This document shows, piece by piece, positions 53,452 to 63,246 of a stretch of 64,000 bases of DNA. The translations under genes and the position numbers were made by a program. A model generated the notes under the pieces. That model did no database searches and was not told where the DNA came from. It saw only the letters and a list, made by a program, of their open reading frames with translations. Within the stretch, counting starts at the first letter, position 1, and every line of letters begins with the position of its first letter. Origin of the DNA: Mesosutterella multiformis (lineage in GTDB: Bacteria; Pseudomonadota; Gammaproteobacteria; Burkholderiales; Burkholderiaceae_F); NCBI RefSeq assembly GCF_003402575.1, contig NZ_BGZJ01000001.1, forward strand, positions 744,001 to 808,000, read 5' to 3'.

Positions 53452-54297
53452 ATGAATTATCCCCGGTTTACCAAACCGTCCACTCCGGAAGAACGGGACG
53501 AGTTTTTACCTTTCCTGAAGCGTCTGGCGGATGCCGCGCTGAAGGTGATTCTGCCGAATTTTCTGGCCGGAATCCGGGTGGATGAGAAAAGCAACCATAC
53601 GCCCGTCACCCTCGCGGACCGTGGGGCGGAATCTGCTATGCGCCGGATGATTGAGGAAAATTATCCGCAGCATGGCATTTATGGCGAGGAGCTGGGAATC
53701 AAGGAGGCTTTCGGTCCTTTCCCCCGTTATCGCTGGATTCTGGATCCGATCGACGGGACCCGGGCCTTTATTTCAAACAGCTTTCATTTCGGAAACCTGA
53801 TAGCGCTTGAGCGCGATGAGGGAAACGGTTTTGGCCCGATTCTCTCCTCTATTGCCTTTCCGGCTGCCGGTATCCGGGCTGTTGGGTGGCAGGGCGGCGC
53901 GGTTCTTCATCGCAATGCGCTTGGCATCACTTCTGAAAATCCCATGAAGGTCCGCGAATGCAATCGGGTAGAGGATGCGACGCTCCTCGTGACCTCTCAC
54001 TGGACGACATCCGAGCAGGTGGGGGACAGCCGCATGCAGACGCTGATCGACCGCGCGAAGCTCTACCGGACCTGGGGCGACTGCTTTGGGTATTTCGCCG
54101 TGGCATCCGGCGGTGCGGACATCATGATTGATCCGGATCTCTCGTACTGGGATGTGGCTGCGCTGATCCCCGTGGTTGAGGGAGCGGGCGGTGTCATCAC
54201 AAGCACTTCAGGCGGCAACCCCCTGAAAGAGAAGTCCGCTGTCTGCACGGCAGGCGGAGCACTTCACGAGGAAGTGCTCCGGGCGCTCAACGCTTAA
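53452..54297 (+). CDS. hisN: Inositol-monophosphatase-family phosphatase, probably histidinol-phosphatase
   Basis: A 281-residue metal-dependent phosphatase. Metal ligands are in GEE (78-80), DPIDGTRAFI (98-107) and SYWDVAALIPVVEGAGG near the C-terminus. The DPIDGTRAF variant with FGNLIAL is typical of HisN-type histidinol-phosphate phosphatases, but inositol or nucleotide phosphatase activity is possible. It is preceded by AAGAGG at good spacing. Its stop overlaps the stop of the converging sensor kinase by four bases. Confidence 0.82.
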   Translation: MNYPRFTKPSTPEERDEFLPFLKRLADAALKVILPNFLAGIRVDEKSNHTPVTLADRGAESAMRRMIEENYPQHGIYGEELGIKEAFGPFPRYRWILDPIDGTRAFISNSFHFGNLIALERDEGNGFGPILSSIAFPAAGIRAVGWQGGAVLHRNALGITSENPMKVRECNRVEDATLLVTSHWTTSEQVGDSRMQTLIDRAKLYRTWGDCFGYFAVASGGADIMIDPDLSYWDVAALIPVVEGAGGVITSTSGGNPLKEKSAVCTAGGALHEEVLRALNA

Positions 54298-55691
54298 GCT
54301 TTTTCGCTTTTCCCCGCGGGTTTCAGGGGGAGTGTGATTGTGATCTTCAGGCCATGCGGAAGGATATTTTCCGCATGGACCGTTCCGCCGTGGTGCTGGG
54401 CCGCCTGCATGGTGATCGGCAGCCCTAGCCCATAGCCGGATCCGGTCGCCTGGTTAGCGCCTCTGAAGAAAGGATCAAAGATTTTGGCCATTTCTTCCTG
54501 CGGGATGCCGGGGCCTTCATCCTGAACGGAAATCTGAAGCGAGCTGTCGGACACCATCCCGCCCTGAATCGTCACTTTTCCGCCGTCAGGCGAGAACCGA
54601 AGAGCGTTGCGGACGACATTCTCAATGGCGTGCGCAAGCAGATCGGCGTTGCCGGTCATGATGAGATCATCCTTCGGAAGGTCGCAGATCACCTGAATCT
54701 TCCGCGCATCCCCCTCAAGCGACGCGTTATCGGCGATGTCTTCCACAATCTCGCTGACATCAATTTCCGAGAAGGGAATAGAGACTTCGGCGTTCAGCCG
54801 TGTATAGGTGAGCAGATCGCCGACCAGTGAGTCGAGCTTCTGCACATCACTCTCAATCCGGTCAAGCATTTTCGGCGTGATATCGGGGGAGCGCCGGGCA
54901 AGCTCAACCGCACAGTTGATCCGGGCGAGGGGCGAACGCAGTTCGTGGCTCACACTGTGGAAGAGGTTCTGCTGCCGGTCGATCAGCTGCTGGATGGTGG
55001 CGGCCATCATATCGAACTTTTTGGCGAGCTCTATAAATTCAGAGCTGCTCCCTTTGACACTCTCTGAAATCCGGACATTCAGGTCGCCCGAAGCGGCCTG
55101 GACCATGGCCCCCTCAATCTGTCTGAGCGGCCGTGTGAGCCGCCAGGCCAGTCCCGCGGCCACAGCGCTCGCAACCAGGAGCGAAATGATGCAGGTGAGC
55201 CAAAGCGGAGCGCCGTGGGGCGCGAAGAGCAGCACCCGGGTGGAATCCTTGAAGAAATTCACCGGTTTTCTTGCGGTGAAGACCAGTATTTCCTCACCCT
55301 CGATATTGAAAGACCGGATGCCGAGCGTGTTGCCCCCCTGACGTACCAGGGCACGCGCGCGCTCCAGCGCGCCGTTCGGGATTTTGTGTCCACCAAGATC
55401 GTGGTCTGTGCTGTCGACCGCGTACACACGGGCATGGTCCGGACCGGGGTTCTGATTCTGAAGCCAGCTTGTGAGAGCCGGTTTCCCGCCGAGAGACACG
55501 ACTTCCTCCGCGAATATCACCCGGTCTTCGCCCGGATGATTAAGGAGCAGAGTATGGTCCGGATTCAGAAAACCCCAGGCGACGGCGAATACCAAAAATC
55601 CGGACAGCGTCATAGCGACGATCAGACCCGCAAGGGTCTGCCAGAAGAAGGTGTTCGCCTTGAAGAGAGAAAGCCGCGTTTTTTTCTGCAT
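54294..55691 (-). CDS. Sensor histidine kinase, CpxA/EnvZ-like
   Basis: A 465-residue two-span inner-membrane kinase: helices at about 18-40 and 162-184, a periplasmic sensor of about 120 residues, a HAMP domain (185-238), the DHp phospho-acceptor H249 in FHSVSHELRSPLARI, and a HATPase_c domain (NVVRNALRFSPDGG; DEGPGIPQEEMAKIFDPFFRG; GSGYGLGLPI). The arrangement and the paired OmpR-type regulator five bases upstream suggest an envelope-stress or osmotic sensor, but the signal is not known. Confidence 0.9.
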   Translation of the reverse strand: MQKKTRLSLFKANTFFWQTLAGLIVAMTLSGFLVFAVAWGFLNPDHTLLLNHPGEDRVIFAEEVVSLGGKPALTSWLQNQNPGPDHARVYAVDSTDHDLGGHKIPNGALERARALVRQGGNTLGIRSFNIEGEEILVFTARKPVNFFKDSTRVLLFAPHGAPLWLTCIISLLVASAVAAGLAWRLTRPLRQIEGAMVQAASGDLNVRISESVKGSSSEFIELAKKFDMMAATIQQLIDRQQNLFHSVSHELRSPLARINCAVELARRSPDITPKMLDRIESDVQKLDSLVGDLLTYTRLNAEVSIPFSEIDVSEIVEDIADNASLEGDARKIQVICDLPKDDLIMTGNADLLAHAIENVVRNALRFSPDGGKVTIQGGMVSDSSLQISVQDEGPGIPQEEMAKIFDPFFRGANQATGSGYGLGLPITMQAAQHHGGTVHAENILPHGLKITITLPLKPAGKSEKA

Positions 55692-55696
55692 AGAGA

Positions 55697-56410
55697 TCAG
55701 CTGGCGGAGTCGTCCAGCACCGACATCTGGTAACCGAATCCCCGGATGCTCGCGATGGAGATCGCGGGACCGACAGCGTCATTCAGCTTATGGCGGAGCG
55801 CGCTCACATGGACGTCAATCGCCCGGTCGTAGCGGCCCATGTCCCGGCCGAGAACCTGCGTATAGATATCCGCCTTGGAAACGCGCTGACCGAGATTCCG
55901 CCCGAGCATTTCAAAAAGCGAGAACTCGGTCGATGTCAGCTCGATATTCTTTTTCGTCGCGGTGACCCACACGCGGCGCTGTGCCGGGTTGACGGTGAGA
56001 GGACCGACAACGAGCGGCGTGACAGGGGACTCCTGGCTCGCGGTGCGGCGCAGAATAGCGCGGATTCTCGCGACCAGCTCACGCGGCGTAAAGGGTTTCG
56101 GCACATAGTCATCTGCGCCGAGTTCAAGCCCGATGATCCTGTCCGCGGGATCGCCTCTGGCTGTCAGCATAATGACCGGAATATGAGAGTGCTCGCGGAT
56201 CTTGGCAAGCACTTCGGTTCCTTTCATGCCGGGCATCATGACATCGAGAATGACGAGATCAAAATTTTCCTGCGACAGCTTCAGCAGCCCATCCTCACCG
56301 TTATAGGCAGGGGAGGGAGAAAAACCTTCCAGCTGAAGGTTATCGGTGAGAAGGGAAACGAGATCGGCGTCGTCGTCAATAATAAGAATCTTGGTAGCAC
56401 TGGCTGGCAT
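55697..56410 (-). CDS. OmpR-family response regulator
   Basis: A 237-residue regulator: receiver domain with D12/D13, phospho-acceptor D56 (VILDVMMPGM) and K105 (YVPKPF), then a winged-helix domain (LTSTEFSLFEMLGRNLGQRVSKADIYTQVLGRD; RAIDVHVSALRHKL). It looks like CpxR or OmpR. ATG 56410 is chosen because GAGG lies six bases upstream; a nine-codon longer reading has no ribosome site. It is followed by its kinase after five bases. Confidence 0.92.
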   Translation of the reverse strand: MPASATKILIIDDDADLVSLLTDNLQLEGFSPSPAYNGEDGLLKLSQENFDLVILDVMMPGMKGTEVLAKIREHSHIPVIMLTARGDPADRIIGLELGADDYVPKPFTPRELVARIRAILRRTASQESPVTPLVVGPLTVNPAQRRVWVTATKKNIELTSTEFSLFEMLGRNLGQRVSKADIYTQVLGRDMGRYDRAIDVHVSALRHKLNDAVGPAISIASIRGFGYQMSVLDDSAS

Positions 56411-56764
56411 CTTTAACCTCTGCAGAAAACTCTGCAAAATCCCGGTTGAACATCATAAGACTTTAATCATGGCTATACGCCAGAATCCGGTTTTAGGGCG
56501 AATTAAGCGTATTACGGGGCTGTTTTTGACGAAGATCCCTGCACCGAGGAGTAAATAAGTAATTTCTATGCAGGGGAATCACCTCCCCCTGATTTATAAT
56601 AAACAGAAGTTTCGGTTTACAGACTGGGAATTTAATGCTGGTCCTGCTGTTGGTGCGGCAACCCGAAATCAGTTGAAAGAAAGGGTTAGCGAGAGTCGGT
56701 CCTCCGGTTTTTGCTAGAGCCCGAATTGTCACGAGAATTCCTTCGAACAGAAGATCACTCACAA
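56411..56764. other. 354-base divergent region between two response-regulator genes
   Basis: Contains a TATAAT (near 56595) preceded by a CAGGGG/CCCCTG dyad at about 56571-56591 rather than a -35 box, which fits an activator-dependent promoter toward the NarL-type gene. A 29-codon open frame at 56469-56558, rich in basic residues, has no convincing ribosome site. Nothing else is recognised. Confidence 0.4.
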
Positions 56765-57430
56765 ATGCCTGAAAAGACAATCACGGTTCTGCTTGTTGAA
56801 GATGACGCTGAAGTTCGGCGCCGTTTTGAAACCACCATTAATCAAGACCCTATGATGAAGGTCGTCGGCTTTGCTTCTACTAAGCATGAAGCTCAGCAGC
56901 TGATCGAGACTCTGGATTTTGAGGTCATGGTGATCGATCTCGGCTTGCCTGACGGCAGCGGCATCGATCTGATTCGCCTAGCGAATCGCCTCCATCCCTC
57001 CTCCGACATCATGGTCATTACGGTTTATGGCGATGAACAGCACGTGGTGAGCTCGATCGAGGCAGGCGCTACCGGCTACATCCTCAAGGAAGCCGATAGC
57101 GAAGATATCACCGGCCAGATTCGGCTGCTGCGAGGCGGCGGATCTCCTGTCAGCCCGTCAGTCGCGAGAAGCGTGCTCCGCGCGCTGCAGAATCATCCGA
57201 CCGGCAATGGCATCGTTCCTGATGCCGAACCGAGCCCGCTTTCTGCCCGCGAAACGGAAATTCTGCATCTTCTCGCGAAGGGTATGAGCTTCAATGAAAT
57301 CGGCGAGATTCTGACGATCTCTCCGCACACGGTGACCGCTCATATCAAGAAGATCTATCGCAAGCTTCAGGTCCATTCCCGCGGTGAAGCCGTGTATGAA
57401 GCGAGCCAGATGGGACTGCTCCATAACTGA
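56765..57430 (+). CDS. NarL/FixJ-family response regulator paired with a NarQ-type kinase
   Basis: A 221-residue regulator with receiver residues E12/D13/D14 and phospho-acceptor D58 (VIDLGLPDGSG) and a LuxR-type HTH (LSARETEILHLLAKGMSFNEIGEILTISPHTVTAHIKKIYRKL). ATG 56765 is chosen over an in-frame TTG at 56711. A membrane kinase gene follows after 32 bases. Outside the motifs it differs clearly from the orphan regulator at 19993. Confidence 0.9.
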   Translation: MPEKTITVLLVEDDAEVRRRFETTINQDPMMKVVGFASTKHEAQQLIETLDFEVMVIDLGLPDGSGIDLIRLANRLHPSSDIMVITVYGDEQHVVSSIEAGATGYILKEADSEDITGQIRLLRGGGSPVSPSVARSVLRALQNHPTGNGIVPDAEPSPLSARETEILHLLAKGMSFNEIGEILTISPHTVTAHIKKIYRKLQVHSRGEAVYEASQMGLLHN

Positions 57431-57462
57431 CCCCCTCTTGATCTGGCCGCAGGACGCGACGC

Positions 57463-58581
57463 GTGGGTTCTTATCCAATCTGGATCCTAATCCTCATCAA
57501 TCTAAGGCATCTCGTTTTCGGAGCTGCCCTGGTGGGGATTTTTGCGTCCATTCCCCGTCTGACTGAGACAACTGGCCGCCGCACCGCGGCGGCGGTGCTT
57601 TTGGGCGTCAGCGTTGTAATCGCGGTTCTTCTGAGTCCGCCTGCCGCGCAGCTGCAGACGCTTGGCGGAATCCCCGGACTTCTGCTGCTCGTTCTTGGCG
57701 GCGCGGCCGCAGCGGCAGCCAGGTTGAAGCCCGGTATCGGTCTCTTTTTCCCCGTTTTTGCCTTTGCCTCTTATCTTGCCGGATTTGTCACGCTTCTTCT
57801 GACAGGCCGCCCCTTCGCGCTCGTGTTCGGTGAGTGCGCGGCAGCCTTCAGCGCGGCGGCCTGGGGTATTGCGGTGGCTGAAGAGCACCGTGAAAAGGAA
57901 GCGAAGGCCCGTCTCTCTCAGATTGAGAGCGCAGCGAGGAAAGATGCGGAGTCAGAGAGCAAAGTCATTTCAGCAGCTGTCGCCGAAGCGGTGCAGAAAG
58001 AGCGTCAGCGCTACATTCAGGATATGCATGACGGGCTGGGCGCTGAGTTGATTTCGACGCTCTCCGCGGTCAAGAATGGCAATCTCCCGAAAGAGGATAT
58101 TGAAAGTGCCCTGCAGTCCTGCCTTGATCAGATGCGTATCGCGATCGATGCGAGCGGAGTGAGCACAGAGGATTTCGGCACTGCTCTCGCGAATCTTCGC
58201 TACCGGCTCGCGCCGAGACTCAAGGCGGCGAAGCTGGAGCTGAAGTGGAACACGCTTTCGCTTCCTGATGAACTGTCGCTGCCGCCCCAGAAGGCCCAGT
58301 GCGCGCTCCGCATGGTGCAGGAAGCGCTGACAAACGCGATTAAGTACAGCCAGGCGACCCGTGTTGAAGTAGCCGCCAGGACGGAGGACAGCAGGCTGCT
58401 GCTTTCCGTGACGGATAATGGCGTCGGGTTCAAGCCTGAGGAGCCTGCCGCGGCGTCAGCTACCGGCAGCGGTCTGGGGCTGAAAGGCATGCGCCGCCGC
58501 ATAGAGGAATGCGGCGGGACGCTGTCAATTGAGAGCCCGGAAACGGGCGGCGCCTCTGTCAGGCTCTCACTGCCGCTTTAA
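57463..58581 (+). CDS. Membrane histidine kinase, HisKA_3 (NarX/DesK) type
   Basis: A 372-residue kinase with about five hydrophobic segments between residues 5 and 138 and no large periplasmic sensor. A coiled coil (about 140-180) leads to the HisKA_3 phospho-acceptor H189 in RYIQDMHDGLGAEL. The ATPase domain has MVQEALTNAIKYSQA and DNGVGFKP, then GSGLGLKGMRRRI. The start is GTG 57463. It is encoded directly after its NarL-type partner. Sensing within or near the membrane is implied; the signal is unknown. Confidence 0.87.
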   Translation: MGSYPIWILILINLRHLVFGAALVGIFASIPRLTETTGRRTAAAVLLGVSVVIAVLLSPPAAQLQTLGGIPGLLLLVLGGAAAAAARLKPGIGLFFPVFAFASYLAGFVTLLLTGRPFALVFGECAAAFSAAAWGIAVAEEHREKEAKARLSQIESAARKDAESESKVISAAVAEAVQKERQRYIQDMHDGLGAELISTLSAVKNGNLPKEDIESALQSCLDQMRIAIDASGVSTEDFGTALANLRYRLAPRLKAAKLELKWNTLSLPDELSLPPQKAQCALRMVQEALTNAIKYSQATRVEVAARTEDSRLLLSVTDNGVGFKPEEPAAASATGSGLGLKGMRRRIEECGGTLSIESPETGGASVRLSLPL

Positions 58582-58582
58582 A

Positions 58583-59092
58583 TCATTTATCCAGCTGCGG
58601 CGCGGGAGAATCCGATACCCAGTGCCCGCTCTTTCCGCCGGCCTTATCCAGAAGCCGGATATCGGAAAGCACCATGCCGCGGTCAATCGCCTTGCACATG
58701 TCGTAAATCGTGAGAAGACCGACCTCGACTGCCGTAAGCGCTTCCATTTCGACCCCGGTCTTGCCATAGGTCTCGCAGGTCACACGGCAGACAATGCTGG
58801 AGGCTTCCGGATGCAGATCGAACTCAGCGCTGACATGCGTAAGCGGCAGCGGGTGGCAGAGCGGAACGAGTTCGGAGGTTTTTTTGCTCGCCATGATTGC
58901 CGCAATGCGGGCAATACCGATGACGTCTCCCTTTTTCGCGCTGCCGGACGCAATGACCTGGAAAGTTTCCGGCTGCATGCGGATAACGCCCTGAGCTGTT
59001 GCTGATCGGTGAGTAATCGATTTCTCTCCCACATCTACCATGTGTGCCTGTCCCTGGGAGTCGAAGTGTGTCAGTCCGCCGTTCTCAGTCAT
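58583..59092 (-). CDS. moaC: Cyclic pyranopterin monophosphate synthase MoaC
   Basis: A 169-residue enzyme for the second half of the first molybdopterin step. The signatures are [19 protein letters not shown] near the N-terminus, [15 protein letters not shown] in the middle and [27 protein letters not shown] at the C-terminus. ATG 59092 ([21 protein letters not shown]) is preferred over GTG 59110. It ends one base from the converging kinase gene and is the only moa gene in this window. Confidence 0.95.
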   Translation of the reverse strand: MTENGGLTHFDSQGQAHMVDVGEKSITHRSATAQGVIRMQPETFQVIASGSAKKGDVIGIARIAAIMASKKTSELVPLCHPLPLTHVSAEFDLHPEASSIVCRVTCETYGKTGVEMEALTAVEVGLLTIYDMCKAIDRGMVLSDIRLLDKAGGKSGHWVSDSPAPQLDK

Positions 59093-59210
59093 TTTGTCGA
59101 AAATTCTCACTAAAAAGGTACAAAATCCAGCAGTCCCCCGCCGGCAATCTTCTTATGATAATTGAGTTTGTAAGCGAGTCTCCGTCTCTGCAAAACTCCA
59201 AAGGATCCGT

Positions 59211-60698
59211 ATGAAGCCATGGATTGCTGTTGCCGCCTGCTGCCTCATGGCGGCCTCTCTGCCGGCCAAACCGCAAATGACCAGTCAGATCAATCTGCCG
59301 TCGCTCGGTGCGCCGGCCGGCTCAGGAGAACTGTCTCCGGCTGACGAGCGGAAGATCGGCGAGCAGTCCATGGAGGAGATCCGGCAAAGCCCCTATTACC
59401 TCCATGATCCCGATATTCATGAATATCTGATGAGGCTCGGTTACCGGCTGGTCGCTGCCGCGCCGGTGACGCCGTACAGTTTCCAGTTCTTTCCGATGAA
59501 GCTTGGGGAAATCAACGCTTTTGCGCTTCCTGGCGGTTTCATCGCGGTTTTCACGGGCACACTGGTCGCGGCGCAGGACGAGAGCGAGCTCGCGGGCGTT
59601 ATGGCGCATGAAATTGCCCACGTGACACAGCGCCACATTGCCCGCATGCTCGAGAATCAGAAGGGAAATGTCGCGGCCTCTCTGGGCTCATTCCTTCTCG
59701 CGATTCTGGCTGCGTCGGCTGGCGGCAATTCGGGCGGTGACGCGGCGGCCGCGATCATGATGGGCGGCCAGGCCGCGCTCATATCGAATCAGCTGAAATT
59801 CTCCCGCAGCGCGGAGCAGGAAGCTGACCGAATCGGTTTCCAGATTATGGTGCGGGCCAATTTCGACCCGAACGGCATGACCCGCTTCTTCCAGAGGCTC
59901 CTGCAGCGCACCGGCCCCTATGAAGCGAATGCCTCGGCGTACCTGTCTGATCATCCGCTCACTGTTGAGCGAATCGCGGACATGGAAAACCGGGCGCGCG
60001 AGCTCCAGCGTCCCTTTATCCGGCATGACAGCTTTGATTTCTATCTGATGCAGGCACGAGCTCTGGTGCTGCAGTCCGGAAGCTCAGCCGGCCGGGATTC
60101 AGCGAAGGTTCAGTTCCAGACTGTGCTGAGTAAAAAGGCGACCGGGGTGCAGGCCGCGGTAGCGCATTACGGACTCTCGGTTGTCTATGCGCTGGACGGC
60201 GACGCGGCACAGGCGTACGCCGAAGCGCAGAAGGCTGTCCAGATGGCAGGCAGAAATGATGTCTTCCTGCAGAAGAATCTTCTTCAGACCCGATACGCGA
60301 TGGCAGCCGATAAGAAGCCGGTGCTGAAAGAAATCGCTGCGCTCGCGAACGATAATCCGCTTTCTGTCATGCTCGCGAAGACCTACATCGAGGATCTCTA
60401 TGAGCAGGGGATGCATGAAGAGATTCTGAAATACCTGAAGGGTCAGAGCGCGATATCCCAGGATAACGCGGACTATTTCCGTTATCTCGCGAGGTCAAGC
60501 GAGGCACTGGGCCGGCGGAGTGAGGCCTTCCGGGCGACCGGAAAGATGTACGCGCTGCAGGGCGACTGGAAGATGGCCGCCTATCAGTTCAAGCAGGCGC
60601 AGCGCGTGTCGGACGGGGATTTCTTCACGATGAGCGAGGTGGATGCGGATCTTCGCGAAGCCGAGGACCACCTGAAGCAGGATAAACCCCATCATTAA
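59211..60698 (+). CDS. BepA-like periplasmic M48 metalloprotease with TPRs
   Basis: A 495-residue exported protease with a signal peptide (MKPWIAVAACCLMAASLPA), an M48 domain with HExxH at 133-137 (MAHEIAHVTQRH), a third ligand Glu in SAEQEADRIGF near residue 205, and C-terminal TPR-type helices (PLSVMLAKTYIEDLYEQG and following). In E. coli BepA assists or degrades stalled LptD and Bam substrates, so it fits the LPS-export theme of this window. It is divergent from moaC. Confidence 0.9.
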   Translation: MKPWIAVAACCLMAASLPAKPQMTSQINLPSLGAPAGSGELSPADERKIGEQSMEEIRQSPYYLHDPDIHEYLMRLGYRLVAAAPVTPYSFQFFPMKLGEINAFALPGGFIAVFTGTLVAAQDESELAGVMAHEIAHVTQRHIARMLENQKGNVAASLGSFLLAILAASAGGNSGGDAAAAIMMGGQAALISNQLKFSRSAEQEADRIGFQIMVRANFDPNGMTRFFQRLLQRTGPYEANASAYLSDHPLTVERIADMENRARELQRPFIRHDSFDFYLMQARALVLQSGSSAGRDSAKVQFQTVLSKKATGVQAAVAHYGLSVVYALDGDAAQAYAEAQKAVQMAGRNDVFLQKNLLQTRYAMAADKKPVLKEIAALANDNPLSVMLAKTYIEDLYEQGMHEEILKYLKGQSAISQDNADYFRYLARSSEALGRRSEAFRATGKMYALQGDWKMAAYQFKQAQRVSDGDFFTMSEVDADLREAEDHLKQDKPHH

Positions 60699-60834
60699 TT
60701 AGTTGTTTTAGCGCATGTGCTCGGGGCTAAATAATGCGAGAATACACCCCTACGCGTATTTTTTTACCCAGGCGAAGCCTGCGGCTGAACCGCTCCCGGA
60801 CGGGGAGCGCCTGAACTCTTATATATCAACAGAA

Positions 60835-61938
60835 ATGGCTATTAAAGATTACTTGACCGTTGCAGAGCGGACTGACGAAATCATTGAAACAGACGTCGTT
60901 GTCGTCGGTGGAGGTCCGGTCGGGCTGTTTCAGGTTTTCGAACTCGGTCTTCTGGAGATGAAATGCCACGTGGTGGATTCTCTTCGGAATGTGGGCGGCC
61001 AGTGCATGGAGCTCTACCCCCAGAAGCCGATTTACGATATTCCGGCTGTTCCGGTGTACTCGTCGGCTGAGCTGACTGAAAACCTGCTGAAGCAGAATCA
61101 TCCCTTCAAGCCGGTCTATCACCTGGGCGAAGTCGTCACGAAGGTTGAGAAGCAGGAGGACGGTTCCTTCCATGTGGAAACCGATCTGGGCACCCGCTTC
61201 CACTGCAAGGCCGTGATCATCGCCTCCGGTATGGGCTCTTTTGATGCCCGTCCGATGCGTGTTCCGGGCATTGAGAAGTTCGAGAACAAGCAGCTCTTCT
61301 ATCGGGTGCGTGATCCGGAATTCTTCGCTGGCAAGAACATCGTGATCTGCGGCGGCGGTGACTCCGCTCTCGACTGGACGCTGAATCTCGTCGGCAAGGC
61401 GGAGAGCGTCATTCTGATCCATCGCCGCGATGGCTTCCGCGCTGCTCCCGCCCGTGTGGCCGAGATGAAGCAGCTCTGCGAAGACTGGCAGATGCAGTTT
61501 GTCGTGGGCTCGGTGACGGGTTTCGAAGAGAAAGACGGTGTGATGACGGAAGTCCGTGTGACCGGTAACGACGGCATTGTGCGCCGTATTCCGCTCGACT
61601 GCCTCCTCGTCTTCTTCGGCCTGCAGCCGAAGGTGGGCCCGATCGCTGAATGGGGTCTTGAGCTTGATCGCAAGCAGATCGTGGTCGATACCGCCCGTTT
61701 TGAAACCAACATTCCCGGTATCTTTGCGGTCGGCGACTGCAACACTTACCCTGGCAAGAAGAAGCTGATTCTGTCCGGTTTCCACGAGTGCGCTCTGGCG
61801 GCCTTCGCGGCTTCCCAGTATGTGTTCCCGGATAAGAAGGTGTTCCTGCAGTACACGACGACGTCTCCGAAGCTGCATAAGGCTCTCGGCGTGCCGGATC
61901 CCGCCCATCACAAGGGTGAAGAGGGCTCTGAAGAGTAA
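60835..61938 (+). CDS. Ferredoxin/flavodoxin-NADP+ reductase, thioredoxin-reductase-like
   Basis: A 367-residue FAD/NADPH oxidoreductase with [17 protein letters not shown] for FAD at the N-terminus and [16 protein letters not shown] for NADPH near residue 185. The CxxC that TrxB has at that position is absent, which places it with type-2 ferredoxin-NADP reductases. The C-terminal FAD motif is [20 protein letters not shown] 60835 is preferred; the frame is open to 60715. It probably supplies or receives electrons with ferredoxin; it stands alone and ends at a strong terminator. Confidence 0.9.
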   Translation: MAIKDYLTVAERTDEIIETDVVVVGGGPVGLFQVFELGLLEMKCHVVDSLRNVGGQCMELYPQKPIYDIPAVPVYSSAELTENLLKQNHPFKPVYHLGEVVTKVEKQEDGSFHVETDLGTRFHCKAVIIASGMGSFDARPMRVPGIEKFENKQLFYRVRDPEFFAGKNIVICGGGDSALDWTLNLVGKAESVILIHRRDGFRAAPARVAEMKQLCEDWQMQFVVGSVTGFEEKDGVMTEVRVTGNDGIVRRIPLDCLLVFFGLQPKVGPIAEWGLELDRKQIVVDTARFETNIPGIFAVGDCNTYPGKKKLILSGFHECALAAFAASQYVFPDKKVFLQYTTTSPKLHKALGVPDPAHHKGEEGSEE

Positions 61939-61971
61939 TTCTCTTCCGGCCTCAGCCTGAGACAGGCATAG

Positions 61972-62002
61972 AAAAAGGCTTCCCTCACGGGAAGCCTTTT
62001 TT
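61972..62002. terminator. Bidirectional terminator between the reductase and apbC
   Basis: AAAAAGGCTTCCC pairs with GGGAAGCCTTTTT around a 4-base loop, with A and T tracts on both sides, between two converging genes. Confidence 0.92.
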
Positions 62003-62016
62003 CATTCAGAGCGTCA

Positions 62017-63099
62017 TCAGGCCTTGGGGGCCGCGTTCTGAACCGTGACCTTCGGAATGCCGGAGGAGAAATCCTTCGGCGTTTCTGAGAGCGCTACCGC
62101 GGTCTTTCTCGCGATGGCACGGAAGATCTCTGCCGTTTCGCTGTCGGGCTCAGCGAGCACCGTCGGATGCCCGGAGTCCGCGTCCTCGCGGATGCCGCGC
62201 TCAAGGGGGAGGCTGCCGAGAACCGGAACACCGTACTCCTTGGACATCCGTTCCGCTCCGCCTTCACCGAAGATCCGCTCAAGGTGACCGCAGTGGGGGC
62301 ACTTGAAGAGCGCCATGTTTTCCACAATGCCGAGCACAGGGATATTCACCTTGCGGAACATCATGAGTCCCTTCACGGCGTCAAGCGTCGCGATGTCCTG
62401 CGGCGTGGTGACAACAATGGCGCCGGTGACCGGTACCTGCTGGGAAAGCGTGAGCTGAATGTCACCGGTTCCAGGCGGCATATCGATCACCAGATAGTCG
62501 AGATCGTGCCAGTTCGTCTGCTGCAGGAGATCGCGCAGGGCGGAGGAGACCATCGGACCGCGCCAGATAACGGGATCGGCCGGATTCACCATGAAGCCGA
62601 TGGAGTTGATCTGCAGGCCGTTCGCTTCGATCGGTTCCATCGTCTTGCCGTCTTTCGACTGAGGAGTGCCGGAGGCACCCAGCATTGTGGGCTGGCTGGG
62701 ACCGTAAATATCAGCATCCAGCACACCAACCTTGGCGCCTTCAGAGGCGAGGGCAAGCGCGAGATTTGCCGTGACGGTGGATTTGCCGACACCGCCCTTG
62801 CCGGAAGAAACCGCGATGATGTTCTTCACGTTCGGCAGCACGCGGAGCGTGGAGCGGACTTTGTGAGCGCGGATGTTCTGCCGCACCTCCACTTCAGAAT
62901 CGATGCCGGCAGCGCGCAGCGCGTCTTCAGCCGCTTTTTTAATCAGTTCAATCTGGCTTTTTGCCGGGTAACCGAGCTCAATGATGACCGCTCCGGGGAG
63001 AACGGAAGCGATTTCACCGCTGTCCTGGAGTCCCTTGCCGGTATTGGGATCAATCACGCCGTTCAGCACCTGGGCGATAGCTTCTTTTGTTGCCGTCAT
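62017..63099 (-). CDS. apbC: Iron-sulfur cluster carrier ApbC/Mrp
   Basis: A 360-residue cytosolic P-loop ATPase that carries and transfers [4Fe-4S] clusters. An N-terminal DUF59 (MIP18-like) domain (about 1-85) precedes the deviant Walker A SSGKGGVGKSTVTANLALAL at 98-117; DIYGPSQPTMLG follows. The cluster-binding CxxC is in LFKCPHCGHLERIFGEGG near residue 262. It is divergent from metG, a pairing common in proteobacteria. Confidence 0.94.
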   Translation of the reverse strand: MTATKEAIAQVLNGVIDPNTGKGLQDSGEIASVLPGAVIIELGYPAKSQIELIKKAAEDALRAAGIDSEVEVRQNIRAHKVRSTLRVLPNVKNIIAVSSGKGGVGKSTVTANLALALASEGAKVGVLDADIYGPSQPTMLGASGTPQSKDGKTMEPIEANGLQINSIGFMVNPADPVIWRGPMVSSALRDLLQQTNWHDLDYLVIDMPPGTGDIQLTLSQQVPVTGAIVVTTPQDIATLDAVKGLMMFRKVNIPVLGIVENMALFKCPHCGHLERIFGEGGAERMSKEYGVPVLGSLPLERGIREDADSGHPTVLAEPDSETAEIFRAIARKTAVALSETPKDFSSGIPKVTVQNAAPKA

Positions 63100-63246
63100 G
63101 GCTCTTCCTTCTGTTGAAGAACGGGATGCCCAATTATGTCATTTCACTAAAAAATGCATGAGTCTCAAAAGAAGTAAGCAGCTTGGGGATATAAAATAGA
63201 AGATCTATTTAATTTTTCTGTGACAGCTGCGATAAGACAGAGACTT

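Noticed and set aside
56469-56558. 29-codon gene MAIRQNPVLGRIKRITG...
   Set aside because: No ribosome site, no known family; kept only as a possibility in the intergenic note.
60835-61938. Thioredoxin reductase
   Set aside because: The CxxC redox pair is missing at the NADPH domain, so the protein fits ferredoxin-NADP reductase better.
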